A stretch of DNA of 40,926 nucleotides from Scenedesmus sp. ARA3 (GCA_004335835.1 RWJK01001472.1:10034-50959), one strand, 5' to 3'. Shown: positions 23,331 through 33,914, counted from the first letter of the stretch. Made by a program: numbers and translations. Notes: generated by a model from the letters alone, not told the origin.

Positions 23331-24599
23331 CGCATGCGGCAGGGTCAGCATCACACCCTGGCAGCGGTGGCCACTGGGCACAGCTGCAAAGAATGAAAAA
23401 TCGACAGGATCGACAAAGGAGATCAAGGCAGAGTTTGTTGACACTGCATAGTGCGGGTTTGTGTGAGTGGGGTTGTGGTGAATGCAAGAGACTGGTGCCA
23501 AACGCGCAGAACAGGAGAGCTCAGCTGCTGTGCAACATTATGCTGAGTGTGCCTGCAGCATGGGCCCACAGGAGCCCAACTAGCTGTCAGACAAGTGTTT
23601 AAGTGTGGCATTATCCAGCTTAAGAACGACTGTGGATCAGGACAGGTCTGTCTGCTGGCTGTTGGGGATGCTGGTGGCGGTGCGGCTGTGCAACATTATG
23701 ATGAGTGTGCCTGCAGCATGGGCTTACTTGAGCCTCATGAGCTGACAAAACAACCGAACGATTTGAATGCCGTCTTGTGCAGCCGATACAACGGCTGTGA
23801 GTCAGGCCAAGTCTGTCTACTGGCTATTGTGAGTGTTGGTGGTGCTGCTGCTGCTGCTGTCATGCATGCTACTCCTGTCTTAGCCTGTGTGCCAATCCAA
23901 CACCGTAATGGTGTATGCAGAACCACTGCATGCCACATACAAACCAAGGATCAAGCCGCAAGCTCTGCAAGTCACACATCAAGCAGCGAAAGTGCACAAG
24001 CCTGCTGCTGTACTGCCCATCATGCTGCTTACGTGTAAGCCAGAAGCTGCCTCAAAGGGATCCCGCGATGCATCGTCATAGTAGATTATTCCGTAGCGCT
24101 TTGAATGATATATCTGCTACATGTGGCGATCGCTGTGGGCAGCAGGCTGGGTCCAGAACGAAAGAAAACCTCACAGTTCCAGAACTGGATTCGAAACTGC
24201 AGCTGAGCTGCAGCCAGCTGGCGAGCAATCAATCATTGCAGGTTGCAAACAATATCTGGCAACAGCAGAAGCGGGTGATATCGGCCACCACACACGCACA
24301 TGCGCCTAGGTGGCAGGGTCAAGGCCACACCCAGGATGCAACTGGGGTTTGGCTTGGAACCCGAATCCTAAGAACCTGCGTTTGCACACTCTCCTGCCCA
24401 TCAATGCTAGCATTTACAGTTGCAAGCCAGCACTCATGCACATTTTTGCATGGTACCATACTCCGGTACTCATGATCAGCAGCAGGATCAGCAGGACCAC
24501 CAGCGCTGGCTGCAACTGGGGGTTGGCTCGTACCCCAATCAGCGTGAACCGATAAGCTGTGGACGTACGACGGTAGTTCATTGCTGCTCCATGAGCCAT
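17023..24599 (-). CDS. MFS transporter, ZINC INDUCED FACILITATOR (ZIF1)-like, 7 exons
   Basis: Exons: 24599-24462 (putative first), 23211-23026, 22124-22050, 21540-21419, 21173-20988, 20434-19047, 17735-17023. Phases match and the total is 2808 nt (935 residues). Signatures: TM1 ending TMPFTIAVYMVRGF; MFS motif A as GLASNRIGRK directly joined to PIMLLGS by splicing; LLNGIIV; AMSYMSLAWGLGCIAGP with IGGLLAQP (motif C); RPYLLPCAVAAAF then LLEETLP closing the N-half; APLAHGGLSLPEVQLAG opening TM8; QLGQVNGVGQSLASL near TM11. Each has a counterpart in plant ZIF1/ZIFL proteins (vacuolar or plasma-membrane carriers affecting Zn, K or auxin). Substrate cannot be read from sequence. Unusual: a central cytosolic loop of roughly 390 residues rich in Q and S, and Asn for the usual Asp in motif A. 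The first exon (MAHGAAMNYRR..., then a hydrophobic LVVLLILLLIM) is the weakest part; exon 2 could instead begin at 23230. Confidence 0.83.
17630..18898 (-). repeat. Seven-copy ~192-bp tandem array of the exon 7 acceptor and first ~105 nt of exon 7 (MFS gene)
   Basis: The real acceptor borders base 17735. Degenerate copies have the equivalent boundary at 17927, 18119, 18307, 18501, 18693 and 18898, so the spacing is 192, 192, 188, 194, 192 and 205 bp. Each unit holds the end of the intron, an AG, and codons for G-LSLPEVQLAGPLAFGG through LAYPRLQ. Most copies keep the G|GY acceptor phase, but in the upstream copies the frame soon meets a stop (for example AFGNHC then stop), so only the 17735 copy continues into the full TM8-12 sequence. 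Copies differ at scattered positions. Confidence 0.93.
20440..20525 (-). repeat. (CTG)n, ~28 units, abutting the MFS exon 6 acceptor
   Basis: In transcript sense this pure CTG run leads directly into CTGCCGCAG|GCCATACC at base 20434, in the position of the polypyrimidine tract. Confidence 0.95.
21765..22330 (-). repeat. Exon 3 echoes in the MFS gene
   Basis: The real 75-nt exon is 22124-22050 (SLSQFTTSYAWGLASNRIGRK with a GTGAGG donor). Donor echoes lie at about 21930-21990 (FTTSYALGLASNRIGRK) and 21765-21820, where an AAC-TAA stop replaces the NR codons. An acceptor echo is at about 22255-22305. Confidence 0.88.
22640..23395 (-). repeat. Exon 2 echoes in the MFS gene
   Basis: The 23026-23211 copy is open throughout, from GVMLTMPFTIAVYMVRGF to VDEQLVGQLTGAL. 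A second nearly full copy at about 22640-22825 has lost frame between its two halves. Partial donor copies lie at about 22915-22965, and an acceptor copy is at about 23340-23390. Confidence 0.85.
23231..23330 (-). repeat. (CTG)n, ~33 units, upstream of the MFS exon 2 acceptor
   Basis: The longest triplet run in the window. In transcript sense it ends in CTGCAG at 23231, within 20 bp of the proposed exon 2 acceptor. Confidence 0.95.
23525..23835. repeat. ~160-bp imperfect direct duplication in the MFS first intron
   Basis: Sequence around 23530-23665 (GCAACATTATGCTGAGTGTG ... GTCTGTCTGCTGGCTGTTG) recurs around 23688-23827 with substitutions. No coding content was recognised. It may be an echo of a non-coding or unrecognised exon. 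Confidence 0.7.
24462..24599 (-). CDS. Putative first coding exon of the MFS gene
   Basis: This 46-codon phase-0 exon starts with ATG in a fair context (GCGTCATGG) and ends in a strongly hydrophobic stretch (QPALVVLLILLLIMSTG) before a GTATGG donor. Joined to the acceptor CTGCCAG at 23212 it gives LLIMSTGGVMLTMPFTIAV, a plausible MFS TM1. A degenerate copy of its middle (the RANPQLQP segment) lies about 190 bp downstream in transcript sense (24330-24370), the same echo behaviour as at other exons. It could belong to a separate small membrane protein instead. Confidence 0.45.
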
Positions 24600-26027
24600 G
24601 ACGCTGCCAGCGTGTGTATGAGTCACACACAGATGACTTCGTTGTATTACGCCTCATGCATGCTTGCCATGCGGCTTGCTTGCTGGCTGCGGCGGCCTCC
24701 GCAACAGTGTTGCTGCTGGAGCAGGCAGTGACAGCGGCTGTCACCACAACAGTGGTGGTTCTGGCACTTGCTTCTTACACTATTGTTGCCATGGTGGAAG
24801 TCGGCCACACTGCTGCAGTATGTGGCCACATGGTCCATGGACCGTCTTTGTTAAAGTAATGTAACTGGTGACTGGTAACTGGTAACCCAACAACACCCCG
24901 CCAGGGACGTTCAGCGCTGCCATTGCGTGATGCTGTCGCCAAGTTCTTGTCCACCAACCAGCCTTCTACACCCATAGACTGCAAGCCTGAATTATGCACA
25001 TTGAAGTTGCTGCCCGAGCATCAGCCCAGCTCAAGGCGTTCATCCGCAGTGTAACAACACAAATTTTCACTAAACCAGCAAGTAGTCAAAACTGCATTTG
25101 TCTGATCTGAAGGTCACAGGCTTTAGGGCATGCCCATAATTATGTGTGAAAGTGAAGAGGTAGGTATATGCAACTTGATAATACGATGCAATACCAAGCA
25201 GTATCAAGTATCGCATCGCCGCGTGTCACACCAGCCTCATGTGCTCGTAGCAGATAGGGTGCTGCAGGCATGCAGCTGATTTGTAACTTCATAGCTGGTC
25301 AGAACAGCACAATAGATCAAGGGGCGTGCTCCTTGCAAGCCACCTGCCCGCCCCGCTGCATCAGCACCTCCACATTGCATGCTTCACATCCCTGCATCAA
25401 CCTCAAACATTGCCACCTGCCCGCCCCGCTGCAACAACAGCTCCATGCCACCTGCCCGCCCCGCTGCAACAACAGCTCCATGCCACCTGCCCGTCCCGCT
25501 GCAACAGCAGCTCCATGCCACCTTCCCCGCCCCGCTGCATCAGCAGCTCCATGCCACATGCCTCGCCCCGCTGCATCAGCAGCCTGGCTCTGCTGCACCT
25601 AGCGGCCTACCAGCAGCGCTGAAGCCAGCGCTGCCCTACTGAAGTGCTGTCAGCAGCTGCATGCACACGCTATGCGCTACACCACCAGCAGCCCAGCGCC
25701 ACCCGCACCCGCCTATCCCCGCTCCATCTGCCGCCACACCTATCGCGTTGTGTGATCGCTGTAGCGGCCGCTCTAGCGCATTGAAGCCAGGGGCTGCTCT
25801 AGCCAGCGGTATGCTCAAGATGCGTGTGCCGCCCTGCTCATGTCCAGCAGTGAGCCTGCACGTGCAGCCCACTGCATCAGCAGACACATACCACCCACAG
25901 GTGTTTGCACAACAGCCCTATGCAGCACGCCTTGTCAGGCTGCATCAGCAGGCCCATGCCACCCATGAGTGGCTGCACAACAACCCTATGCAGCACCCAC
26001 ACCACCCGCTGCGCCTTGCGGCTACGC
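24600..26027. other. Intergenic region between Hsp70-like gene and MFS gene
   Basis: Contains the putative MFS promoter (next to 24599), lower-GC DNA at 24850-25260, then the 35-bp minisatellite and echoes of the Hsp70-like 3' end. No additional gene was recognised. Confidence 0.5.
25337..25590. repeat. 35-bp minisatellite downstream of the Hsp70-like gene
   Basis: About six copies of a 35-bp unit (CCACCTGCCCGCCCCGCTGC plus AACAACAGCTCCATG), the first interrupted by about 50 bp. The outer copies are more diverged, with CATCAGCAG replacing AACAACAG. Confidence 0.85.
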
Positions 26028-26045
26028 CTAATGCGCGGTGCGGTC
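25690..26045. repeat. Degenerate echoes of the Hsp70-like last-exon end
   Basis: The end of the last exon (RSSRFSDRTAH, stop 26028) has a diverged copy at about 25745-25815. A neighbouring 55-bp word (GCATCAGCAG..CATGCCACCC, ending TATGCAGCAC) is duplicated at about 25874-25930 and 25942-25996. Confidence 0.6.
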
Positions 26046-29000
26046 GCTGAAGCGGCTGCTCCTAGCCAGGCGCTGCTGCTGCCAGCGGCCTGCTGGCGAT
26101 GCTAAACCTGACCAGCGCATGTCCACCAGCGCTTGCGCTACCTCAGCTGATGAGACGCGCGGCAGCGCAGCAGTGGCAGCCATAGCAAGAACTGATGTTG
26201 CTGCTGCCGCTGACGTGTCACGCACGCGGCGGTCGTCGCCTTCGTCTTCATCCGAATCCGATATGACGACCACCTCAAATGCTTCGCAGCGCTGGCGCTT
26301 GCGGCCGCTGGCCCCGGCAGCAGCAGGTGGAGCCGCCAAGCACTCAGCAGGGCCCATGCTTGCTGCCGAGGTCAGCACCGGCAGCGGCGCCGCAGCGCTT
26401 GCTTCTGCTGCTGCATATGCGCCGTTGCGATGCAGCAGCTCCCGCAGCTGCTGCTTGCTGAGGTCGCCAGGATCCAACTTGGCGGCAGCATCGCCCGCCG
26501 TTGCGGGGGCAGCCTCAGCAGCAGCATCCGCCGCCATCTCCTGCGCCGCCGCCTCTGGTGCGCCCCCTTGGCACAGCTGCCGCAGCAGCTGCAGCGTCAC
26601 GGGACTGAATTGCGCCTGCCGGCACCGCCGCTGCCGCCGCTGCACAGCGTCTTTGTCCCACACCGTCCTGACCGGCAGCTCCTGCCCCGAGGGCAGCCGC
26701 GCCGTGCAGCACAGGCGCTGCCTATCATCCACCCACACCTCACCCACCACAGTCAGCGCTGCTGCAGTTGCTGCCGCGCCCTTTGCTGCTGCTGGCACCT
26801 CCACGCGCCGGCCGCCGATGTAGCAGAAGTCGCTGAACAGCGCGTCGGCAGCGTAAAATGAGATGGTGTAGCTGCGCTGCTGGCTCTCGCAGGGCATGAA
26901 GGTGATGGCGGCCGGCGATGTGGGCGTGACTGCGGTGCAATCGATCAGGGGCAGGTACACCTCGAAGTCCGGCAGGCGCTTCGGCATCGGCGCCCACGGC
27001 TCCAAGGGGTCCTCCATGTTCTCGTAGTGCGCTGTCACTGCGTCTAGCATCTGCATCGAAGCACAACAGAGGCAGAGTTGCGTTGTATTTATTGGATTGT
27101 CAAATGCTCAACACCACGCAAGGGACCATTGGCTACGGGCGAGGAAACACGGGACATGGCTAGCTGCAGCACAAAGCAACATAACAGGGAATCAGAATTG
27201 GGGTGGCTCGGGTCGTCCAAGTGGGCCCGATTCCATGCAACAACCCCTCACAAGCAGCACCTCACCTGCTCCTGCGCAGCACGCTCCTCGGGGTCGCTTG
27301 TGACCAGGCAGCGCTTCAGCGTCTGCTGCAGGTACGCCACGCTGATGGGGTAGTCGGGATGCTGGCGCTCGGGATGCAGGCAGTGTCCCCTGCAATGCAT
27401 CGCGCAGCACACGCAGCACAGCGTAAGGCTGGCGTTTCAACAATGAGTGATTGAGCGAGTGGATGAGTGAGTGAGTGAGTGAGTGAGTGAGTGAGTGAGT
27501 GAGTGAGTGAGTGAGTGAGTGAGCGAGTGAGTGAGTGAGTGAGTGAGTGAGTGAGTGAGTGAGTGAGTGAGTGGCTAATAAACAAGCAGCTCTGCAGCTT
27601 CTGGGTGAGTTGGGCCTGAAGGCGGTGTGTGTGACCGAGTTGTTGCCCCATGGTGCCGTGCCCTCCACATGTATGCTTGTCTCTTAGGGCACAAATGGGG
27701 ACGTGCGCCCATCTTAGGCGTGGTTGTTTCGTGTCTTCAGTGTACAAATGTGTACCAATCAAATCAACTGCTTCTACTGGGCGCTGTGCTGCACTGCATG
27801 CGCTGGTGCATGGCACAGTACTGTGCCCAAACCCTAATGCTACACCCACTATGCACATGGAGCATGCATGCCGCGCGCAACATTATAGCAGCAACAACTG
27901 CCCACTACCATTCTGCTAGTACCAGCACAACCTTGCACCTGAAGGAGACCTTGGTGCAGATGTGCTGGCCAACAGGCGCCGTGACATACTGCACAAATGT
28001 ACAGCACATATGTACTGGCGAACGGGAGTTGAGACATGTAGCACATATGTACAGCACATATGTACTGGCCAACAGGTGTTGTGACATACAGCACATTTAG
28101 CACAGCCTCCCACCTGAAGGTGACCTTGGTGCAGATGTACTGGCCAACAGGCATCGTGACACGGCCCAGCTGCAGCGGCGCCTGCTCGCGCGCTGGCTGC
28201 TCGCCGCGCTGGCTCCTACGCTGCTCCAGCAGCTGCAGCGCGTATGCCGCAGCGCCCCGTGCAATCTGGGTGGAGCCGCCTCCCTGGCCCTTTGTGATGC
28301 GGACATCTCCCAGCACGGCGCTGCAGTGCGGACACACAAAGAGAGTTGCAGAGACACGCTGCACGCCGTGCATGTGGCACATGTATGGGTGACATGACGT
28401 GGTTGAAGGCTTGAAGAACATGCTGCATCAACAGCGCACGACGCAAGTAGTCGTGCGGTCTGCCCCAGTACACCTGCCATTCACTCATGAGTAGCTCACA
28501 GTTCTCAGCATGATCACCATGTGCATGACGTGGAGGCCATGCATCATGCCAGCACAACACGCAATTCTATGTTTGTGCTGCTGTAAGAGGACATCAATTA
28601 GTTGCATTGGCAAGCACTTGCATACCTGATGGCCTGCCTCACGCACGGCAGCTCCGAGCCCCCGCCCATCAGCACCACGTGCGTCACCTCGGCCGCCTGC
28701 ACCTTGGCGGCAGCTAGCGTGCTGCGGATGCTCTGCAGCACAGGCAAAACACAACATGATGCTGAGGATGCTGAGGATGGAAAAACAACACAAAGTTTGA
28801 ACACAGCATGTTTGAAAGCCGCATCAGAAGAGTGGTGGTAACATGTGGGCGCTGCATCACACGCGCCAGCCAAAGTGCTGTTGCGTGTACGTACTTGTAT
28901 GAAGGCATCCTTGAAGGCCGCCGCCGCCTCGTGCACCATGCGCCGTGTGATGACGATCTGCCCCAGGCACTCCCGGATCTCCTCGGAGTCCGTGATGCCC

Positions 29001-32000
29001 TCCCAGTCGTCCCAGGCATCATCTGCTGCCCCGCAGCGTGACAGCGCCTCCATGGCCCGCGTCACACCCCTCTGCAGCAGCAAGGCACACAACAACGCCA
29101 CACGTGATACGTTGAGTGGTTGAAGACAACGCAGTCACACATTGTGGCTGTCCAGGCATCATATGCTGCTCAGCCGCGTGACAGCGCCTCCATGGCCCGC
29201 GTCACACCCCTCTGCAGCAGCAAGGCACACACCGGCTCCAGAAGTGATAACCAAGGTTCACATCCCAACTTGCTCCGAACAAAACCACGCCACCCTGCCC
29301 AGCACTGCTAAGGCATCTGTGAGTAGCATCTCCCAAGCCACCCTGATCAGCACCCCTCTGCGCAAATAGACTAGCACGTGCTCAGGCTGACAAGGCACCC
29401 TGACCACTTCCCCAAGCACCTCTGCCAGTACACCCACCAAGAGCTGCTTCAAGGCACTAAGAGATACTGCCAGCACACATCTGTACGAAACAGCGTGTTG
29501 CACTCACCCATAACTGGTCTGCAAACTGCAGTGGCACCTCCACTGCCCAGACTCGCATGTCCCCTAGGCATCCTCACCCAAATCCCCTAGTCAACCTACC
29601 CCGCACCTCCTGATTTGGCGACCAGACTAGCATCTGCTGAGGCTCTCAAGGCACCCAAACAGCACCTTTTAGCTAAACCTGTAGCCACCCTGGCCAGCAC
29701 ATCCATCCACTGTTGATCGCAAGACGCACAGTTCTCGCCCACAACACATGCCATGCAAGCATATGCCTGCCCAAGCAACACATGCTGCCGTGCAAAACAC
29801 ACACAACAAAAGAAAGCAACGCATGCTGCCGGCAACACATGTCTTGCACTCACCCAGAACTGGTTTGCAAACTCCAGTGGCACCTCCACGCCTGCCTCTG
29901 CCAGCACCCTGTTTAGCAGCGCCTTCTTCACATCCGCAGCCCCCAGGTGCGAGTTGCCGTGCGCGCCCAGCACCCGCATAGCCCTGCGTCCGCCCGCAAA
30001 GGGCTGGTGCTCGGTGGTCATCAGGCAGCAGTCGGTGGTGCCGTCACCTTGTGGCAGAACACAACAGAGGCAAGCTAGTCGCAGGGTTGTAGAGGTTGGG
30101 CGGAATGCTGCATCATTGCAACATACAACGCAATCATTTGTGCTAGGTATGTGCAAGATGCATTTGGACCTTTGCATGTTGCAGTCTACGGCGGCCGGCA
30201 GTTTGGTGTGAACATCATAGATTTCCAGAACTGATGGCTGAATGACCTAATACAACAATAATCAATATACGATGGCGTTGATTGATATGGCTGGATAACG
30301 CTTGCTGGATAGGTAATTTGACGATGAGTTATAACCGAAAACAGGGGATTCAACAAACATCGGGTGCGGCACCTAAGCATAAAACATTTGGGTTGAACAA
30401 GTGATGAGGTCATCAATGAGTGCAGCGGATTTCAGAGTTCAGCACTCACCTACATCCACATGTCACAGTTTAGTACTCACCCACATGTAACAGTTTGGCA
30501 GTTTGGCAGTCACCCACATGTCACAGTTTGGCACTCACCCACATCCATGCCCAGGTGCACGTGCTCTTGTTGCTGCTCGCCCTCCGCACCAGCGTCACCC
30601 ATAGGGCACATGTCGGGCGCTGCTGCGAAGTGGTCACACATCCCGGCCACCGGCTCTGACACGATGAGCACCTCTGGCATGGCACCATCCTTCAGCAGGC
30701 CAGGGAACTTCTGCAGCGGACAAACAGCACAGCAACAGCGCATGTTTGTCAGGTGACGGAGCTTGCCTCCACGGCAACCGCGCATATAAAACACATATGC
30801 AAACATGCACAATGCGGCGTTGCTCAGCGGCGACTTGTCCCCTGTATGCCGCGGAGTTAACCGTCATGGCATGACCCATAGTGGGCAATCATATAGCAGG
30901 ATATACTGCTAGCCAAGCCTTGGCTTGTCCGAGACAAGCCAGGTCTCGCGTTGTCTGGCAACGGCTACTCCATGTCACTATTGCAAGTGAGAAGGTTGCA
31001 AGCTCTACAAAATGAAGCTGCCGCAGGCTTAAGCTGGCTGATATGGCTTGCACGACCGTCCTGCAGTGTGACACTGGCTGCCACTGTGTTATGCTTTCTC
31101 TGCAAGAAGGTGTCAACAACACGGCGTGTTGACAACAGTACCGACAATACTGTACTACGCAGTACTGTTGACACCTTCTTGCAGAGAAGGCATAACAGCA
31201 CCACGCCCAGCTTGCATACTGCCTATGAAATCAGTGAAACTGTTGAAAACACGTCCCTGCACTGCCCGCAACCATTGCGCTATTCAGTGGCTGCAGCCAC
31301 AGTTGTGGCGAAAAAGGCTGATGCTCAGTTTTACGACCACAATCATCTCAACCGCCTCATGTTTCCTGTGTAAACCATTCGTGAAGGTTTATATATATTG
31401 TTTCGAGCGCGTAACTCGTACCCTCTGTCCACTGCTGAACGGCCTTAACTAGTTACACATATCCATTTTTCCTGTGCCTCGCCCTGATGCTGCGCATTGG
31501 TAAATGTTTTGTTTCAAAATTAAAACAAAATCGTCACGCACTCAGATAATACATGCCGCGTAGTGCTAACACCGGGTGCCCCTCCTTACTCTATGACCGC
31601 CCACTGGTCAGCCCGGCTCCGGCACAATCGTTTGAACGCATCATTGCACACAATGCACGCATGTGGGTGCATGCCACACTGTTGGTCTAGCCTAGGCACT
31701 CGAAGCCGGTCCAACAGCCTGAGGCTTTTAGTGCCTATAGCTACCCTCAGGTCTGCTGCAGCTGCAGCAGCATGCGCTGCGCAGCGGGAGCAACAGTGCG
31801 GCCTGAACCTACATGTGTACACCGTGTGCCCCCATATACATTTTAATTCATCTGAAACCGCTTGATATTCAGGTTTTTTAGCTGCCAAGGTTTTCAACTA
31901 GATGTAGTTGGCGTAATACTATTGCGTGCAGCGGCCGCACCTCCAGGACCCGCTTTGGCGCCGCCTCGTACAGCGCCTTGACATCCTCGGTGGCAGAGAC

Positions 32001-33279
32001 AGGCACAGTCAGCACTAAGAGCCCCAGAGTGTACCTGCAGGACACAGGCAAACTAATTTGTTTGGTGAAAGCAGTCGTCTTGAAATGCGTATGGAATGTG
32101 GATTGTGAACTTATGAGCGACAACGTGTAGTGTTTGGTGAGAAATGCAAGCTACAACATCCAGTCCCCAGCAAGGCAAACAATGTCTACTTACAAGGCTC
32201 ATGCATACATGAGCACGGGCCTTCAAGCACTGCCCGGCACCGACAACATCATTCTTGTGTTTCAGGACATGCCGAGTAAATTGCAAACACTCAGGACATG
32301 CGCAAACTCTGCAGTTGTCTCTGTTCTTTAACTGTCGTAGCAGACACCAACTTGTTAAGGCTCACAGACACATTCGAGTAGCACTAAACATGCGCCTTAC
32401 TCGTGCTCGCCATCTGCCTTCTTGAAGATGTGCTCTAGGATGAGCTCAAGCACCCGTTGTGGCGTGATGGAGAAGCCGTGCAAGGCATCCACTACAACAG
32501 CGGCGACAACAGCAGCAGCAACAGCAACAGCAGCAGCAGCAGCAGCAACAACAGCAGCAGCAAGAGTAGCAACAACATTAGCAGCAGCAAAATCAACGCT
32601 CACACTATAACCTGACGAACATGTTCGGGTTTTTGTGGGCCACGTGTTGGCTGCAAGGTAGATACGCTGCTTTAGACATGGTACAGCTCTTGCATACTAA
32701 TTTGGCAGACTTTGTGGCACATTTTATGGCCTACTTTACGTTTGCACTTGTACAACCCATGCATCTTGCACAGCTGTCATAAGTAAGAGATAGGCTACAT
32801 GTTATAGGTGGCGGCGATGTTATATGCAACATCAGGCCATGAGCCCGTTGTTGCGCAAGTTGTGGTGTGCATGGTTGTACAATTTTGGTGTCGCCCATAT
32901 CTTGCATAGTGTGGGCCGATAGATGAAACTGTTGTGTATGTTGTGCAGTTAATCAGGGATATTTAACAAGGTTTGTAGGAAGGGTTGCTCAGCCTTGTCA
33001 GCAAGCTGCCCAACGTACGCTGGAATGCCATGTAGCCATGCTCATCGGCCACCAGGGCCAACCCGCCATACTCCTGCGAGGCTGTGTCCACATCAACATC
33101 CTCCAGCCGCACCCCAATGTGACGCTTGCTTTCGCTGCAAGTAAGGAAGGCAACATTGACACAGGAATTACGGTTGTGTCCAGAAGGATTGGCAACTCTG
33201 ACACATGATGTAGGTGCGCGCAAGATGTTCAGCGAATTTGCACCATGCGCAACCAAAGTATGATTGTTGCTCACCACAT
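26028..33279 (-). CDS. Divergent Hsp70-like (HSPA/actin-fold) protein with nuclear-type C-terminal tail, 11 exons
   Basis: Exons: 33279-33275 (5 nt), 33134-33019, 32491-32401, 32034-31941, 30710-30539, 30047-29854, 29071-28895, 28732-28626, 28320-28114, 27389-27266, 27050-26028. Every junction is in phase, total 2310 nt (769 residues). Hsp70 NBD landmarks: FSITPQRVLELILEHI (the 'FSPEEISSMVL' helix), LLVLTVPVSATEDVK ('ITVPAYF'), VLIVSEPVAG ('INEPTAA'), DVGDGTTD at 158-165 (phosphate-2), GNSHLGAADV ('GDTHLGGEDF'), VVLMGGGSELP at 302-312 (adenosine motif). The phosphate-1 motif expected near residue 10 reads IGVRLEDV instead of IGIDLGTT, so the catalytic Asp and Gly are missing. The 340-residue last exon has a possible substrate-binding-like part (SYTISFYAAD), a basic GRKRQR (about 678) and VVVISDSDEDE (about 689-699). 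The start ATG has an in-frame TGA just upstream. Probably a non-canonical or ATPase-defective Hsp70; HSPA12-type is possible. Confidence 0.8.
27463..27573. repeat. (GTGA)n tetranucleotide microsatellite
   Basis: About 110 bp of GTGA/GAGT units with one or two GCGA variants, in the intron between Hsp70-like exons 9 and 10. It is CTCA/TCAC-rich in transcript sense. It generates long spurious open frames of repeated Ser-Leu-Thr-His. Confidence 0.97.
27935..28165 (-). repeat. Donor-end echoes of Hsp70-like exon 9
   Basis: The exon 9 end (VGQYICTKVTFR, donor before 28114) includes the plus-strand word GTACTGGCCAACAGG. Versions of that word followed by a GTGACAT-like end recur near 27962, 28014 and 28063. 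The CACCTGAAGG donor word itself recurs near 27937. Confidence 0.8.
29025..29230 (-). repeat. Acceptor echo of Hsp70-like exon 7
   Basis: The acceptor and exon start (CTGCAG|AGGGGTGTGACGCGG in transcript sense, boundary 29071) are repeated almost unchanged about 145 bp upstream in transcript sense, at about 29160-29228. Confidence 0.88.
30440..30545 (-). repeat. Short tandem donor array after Hsp70-like exon 5
   Basis: On the plus strand CACTCACCYACAT and CACAGTTTRG words alternate four to five times between 30440 and 30545. Several units hold a GTGAGT donor in transcript sense. The real donor is the one at 30538, which restores DVGDGTTD across the junction. Confidence 0.8.
31087..31197. repeat. 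32-bp inverted repeat with 47-bp loop
   Basis: The left arm 31087-31118 (begins TGTTATGCTTTCTCTGC) and right arm 31166-31197 are reverse complements with one mismatch. The loop contains a smaller hairpin (GTCAACA...TGTTGAC). It sits in the intron between Hsp70-like exons 4 and 5. Confidence 0.9.
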
Positions 33280-33914
33280 TCAGTCTGAGCTTCTCTGTCA
33301 AACCGTCGTCGTGATGCTGGCATCAAAAGATTCTTAATATGACGCGCGTGCAATAATACACTACGTAGGGTAGCAGCTTGAAGCACAACATACACAACTC
33401 ATGCAGGACGTCTCAATCGTCTTTGCTCACAAGATATTGGTCCAGCCACGCGCGGTCGAGTCGTCAACCCGATACTGCAGCAGCTCCCCGGGCAGGGGTT
33501 GTTGTGTCGCGGCTGAGCGGCCGCGGGTCACACAACCCGGCTCCCAACTGCGGTTCTTGATGCGCACAGCTGAGGGTATGTAATGCTCTTGGTTGTGGCC
33601 TAGAAAACTGCCTGCGGACTTGCCATACGTTGTAGAGCCTCTGCCCAGGTGGAAGGGGTACACCTTGCTGTGCACGCCACGTGGGTGCCCATGGTGTGGC
33701 GGAAGACGGGTGGAGCGGCAATATGGTAGCAGCGGTGCAGCGATGCAACACGTGATTGTTGACTCCAATGCATTGCACACACAAACCATCTGGTTTGTTG
33801 CAACAAATTGGTAGCAGTGCCAATCAAGTAATGCACATCACAGAGGTGTTAAACTATACAGATATGAAAAGGCATCATATTATTCATGTGGCTCAGTGAG
33901 CTTAAGCTCACTGC

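Noticed and set aside
27192..27858. Open frames with many Ser-Leu-Thr-His repeats
   Set aside because: They only translate the (GTGA)n microsatellite inside an intron of the Hsp70-like gene.
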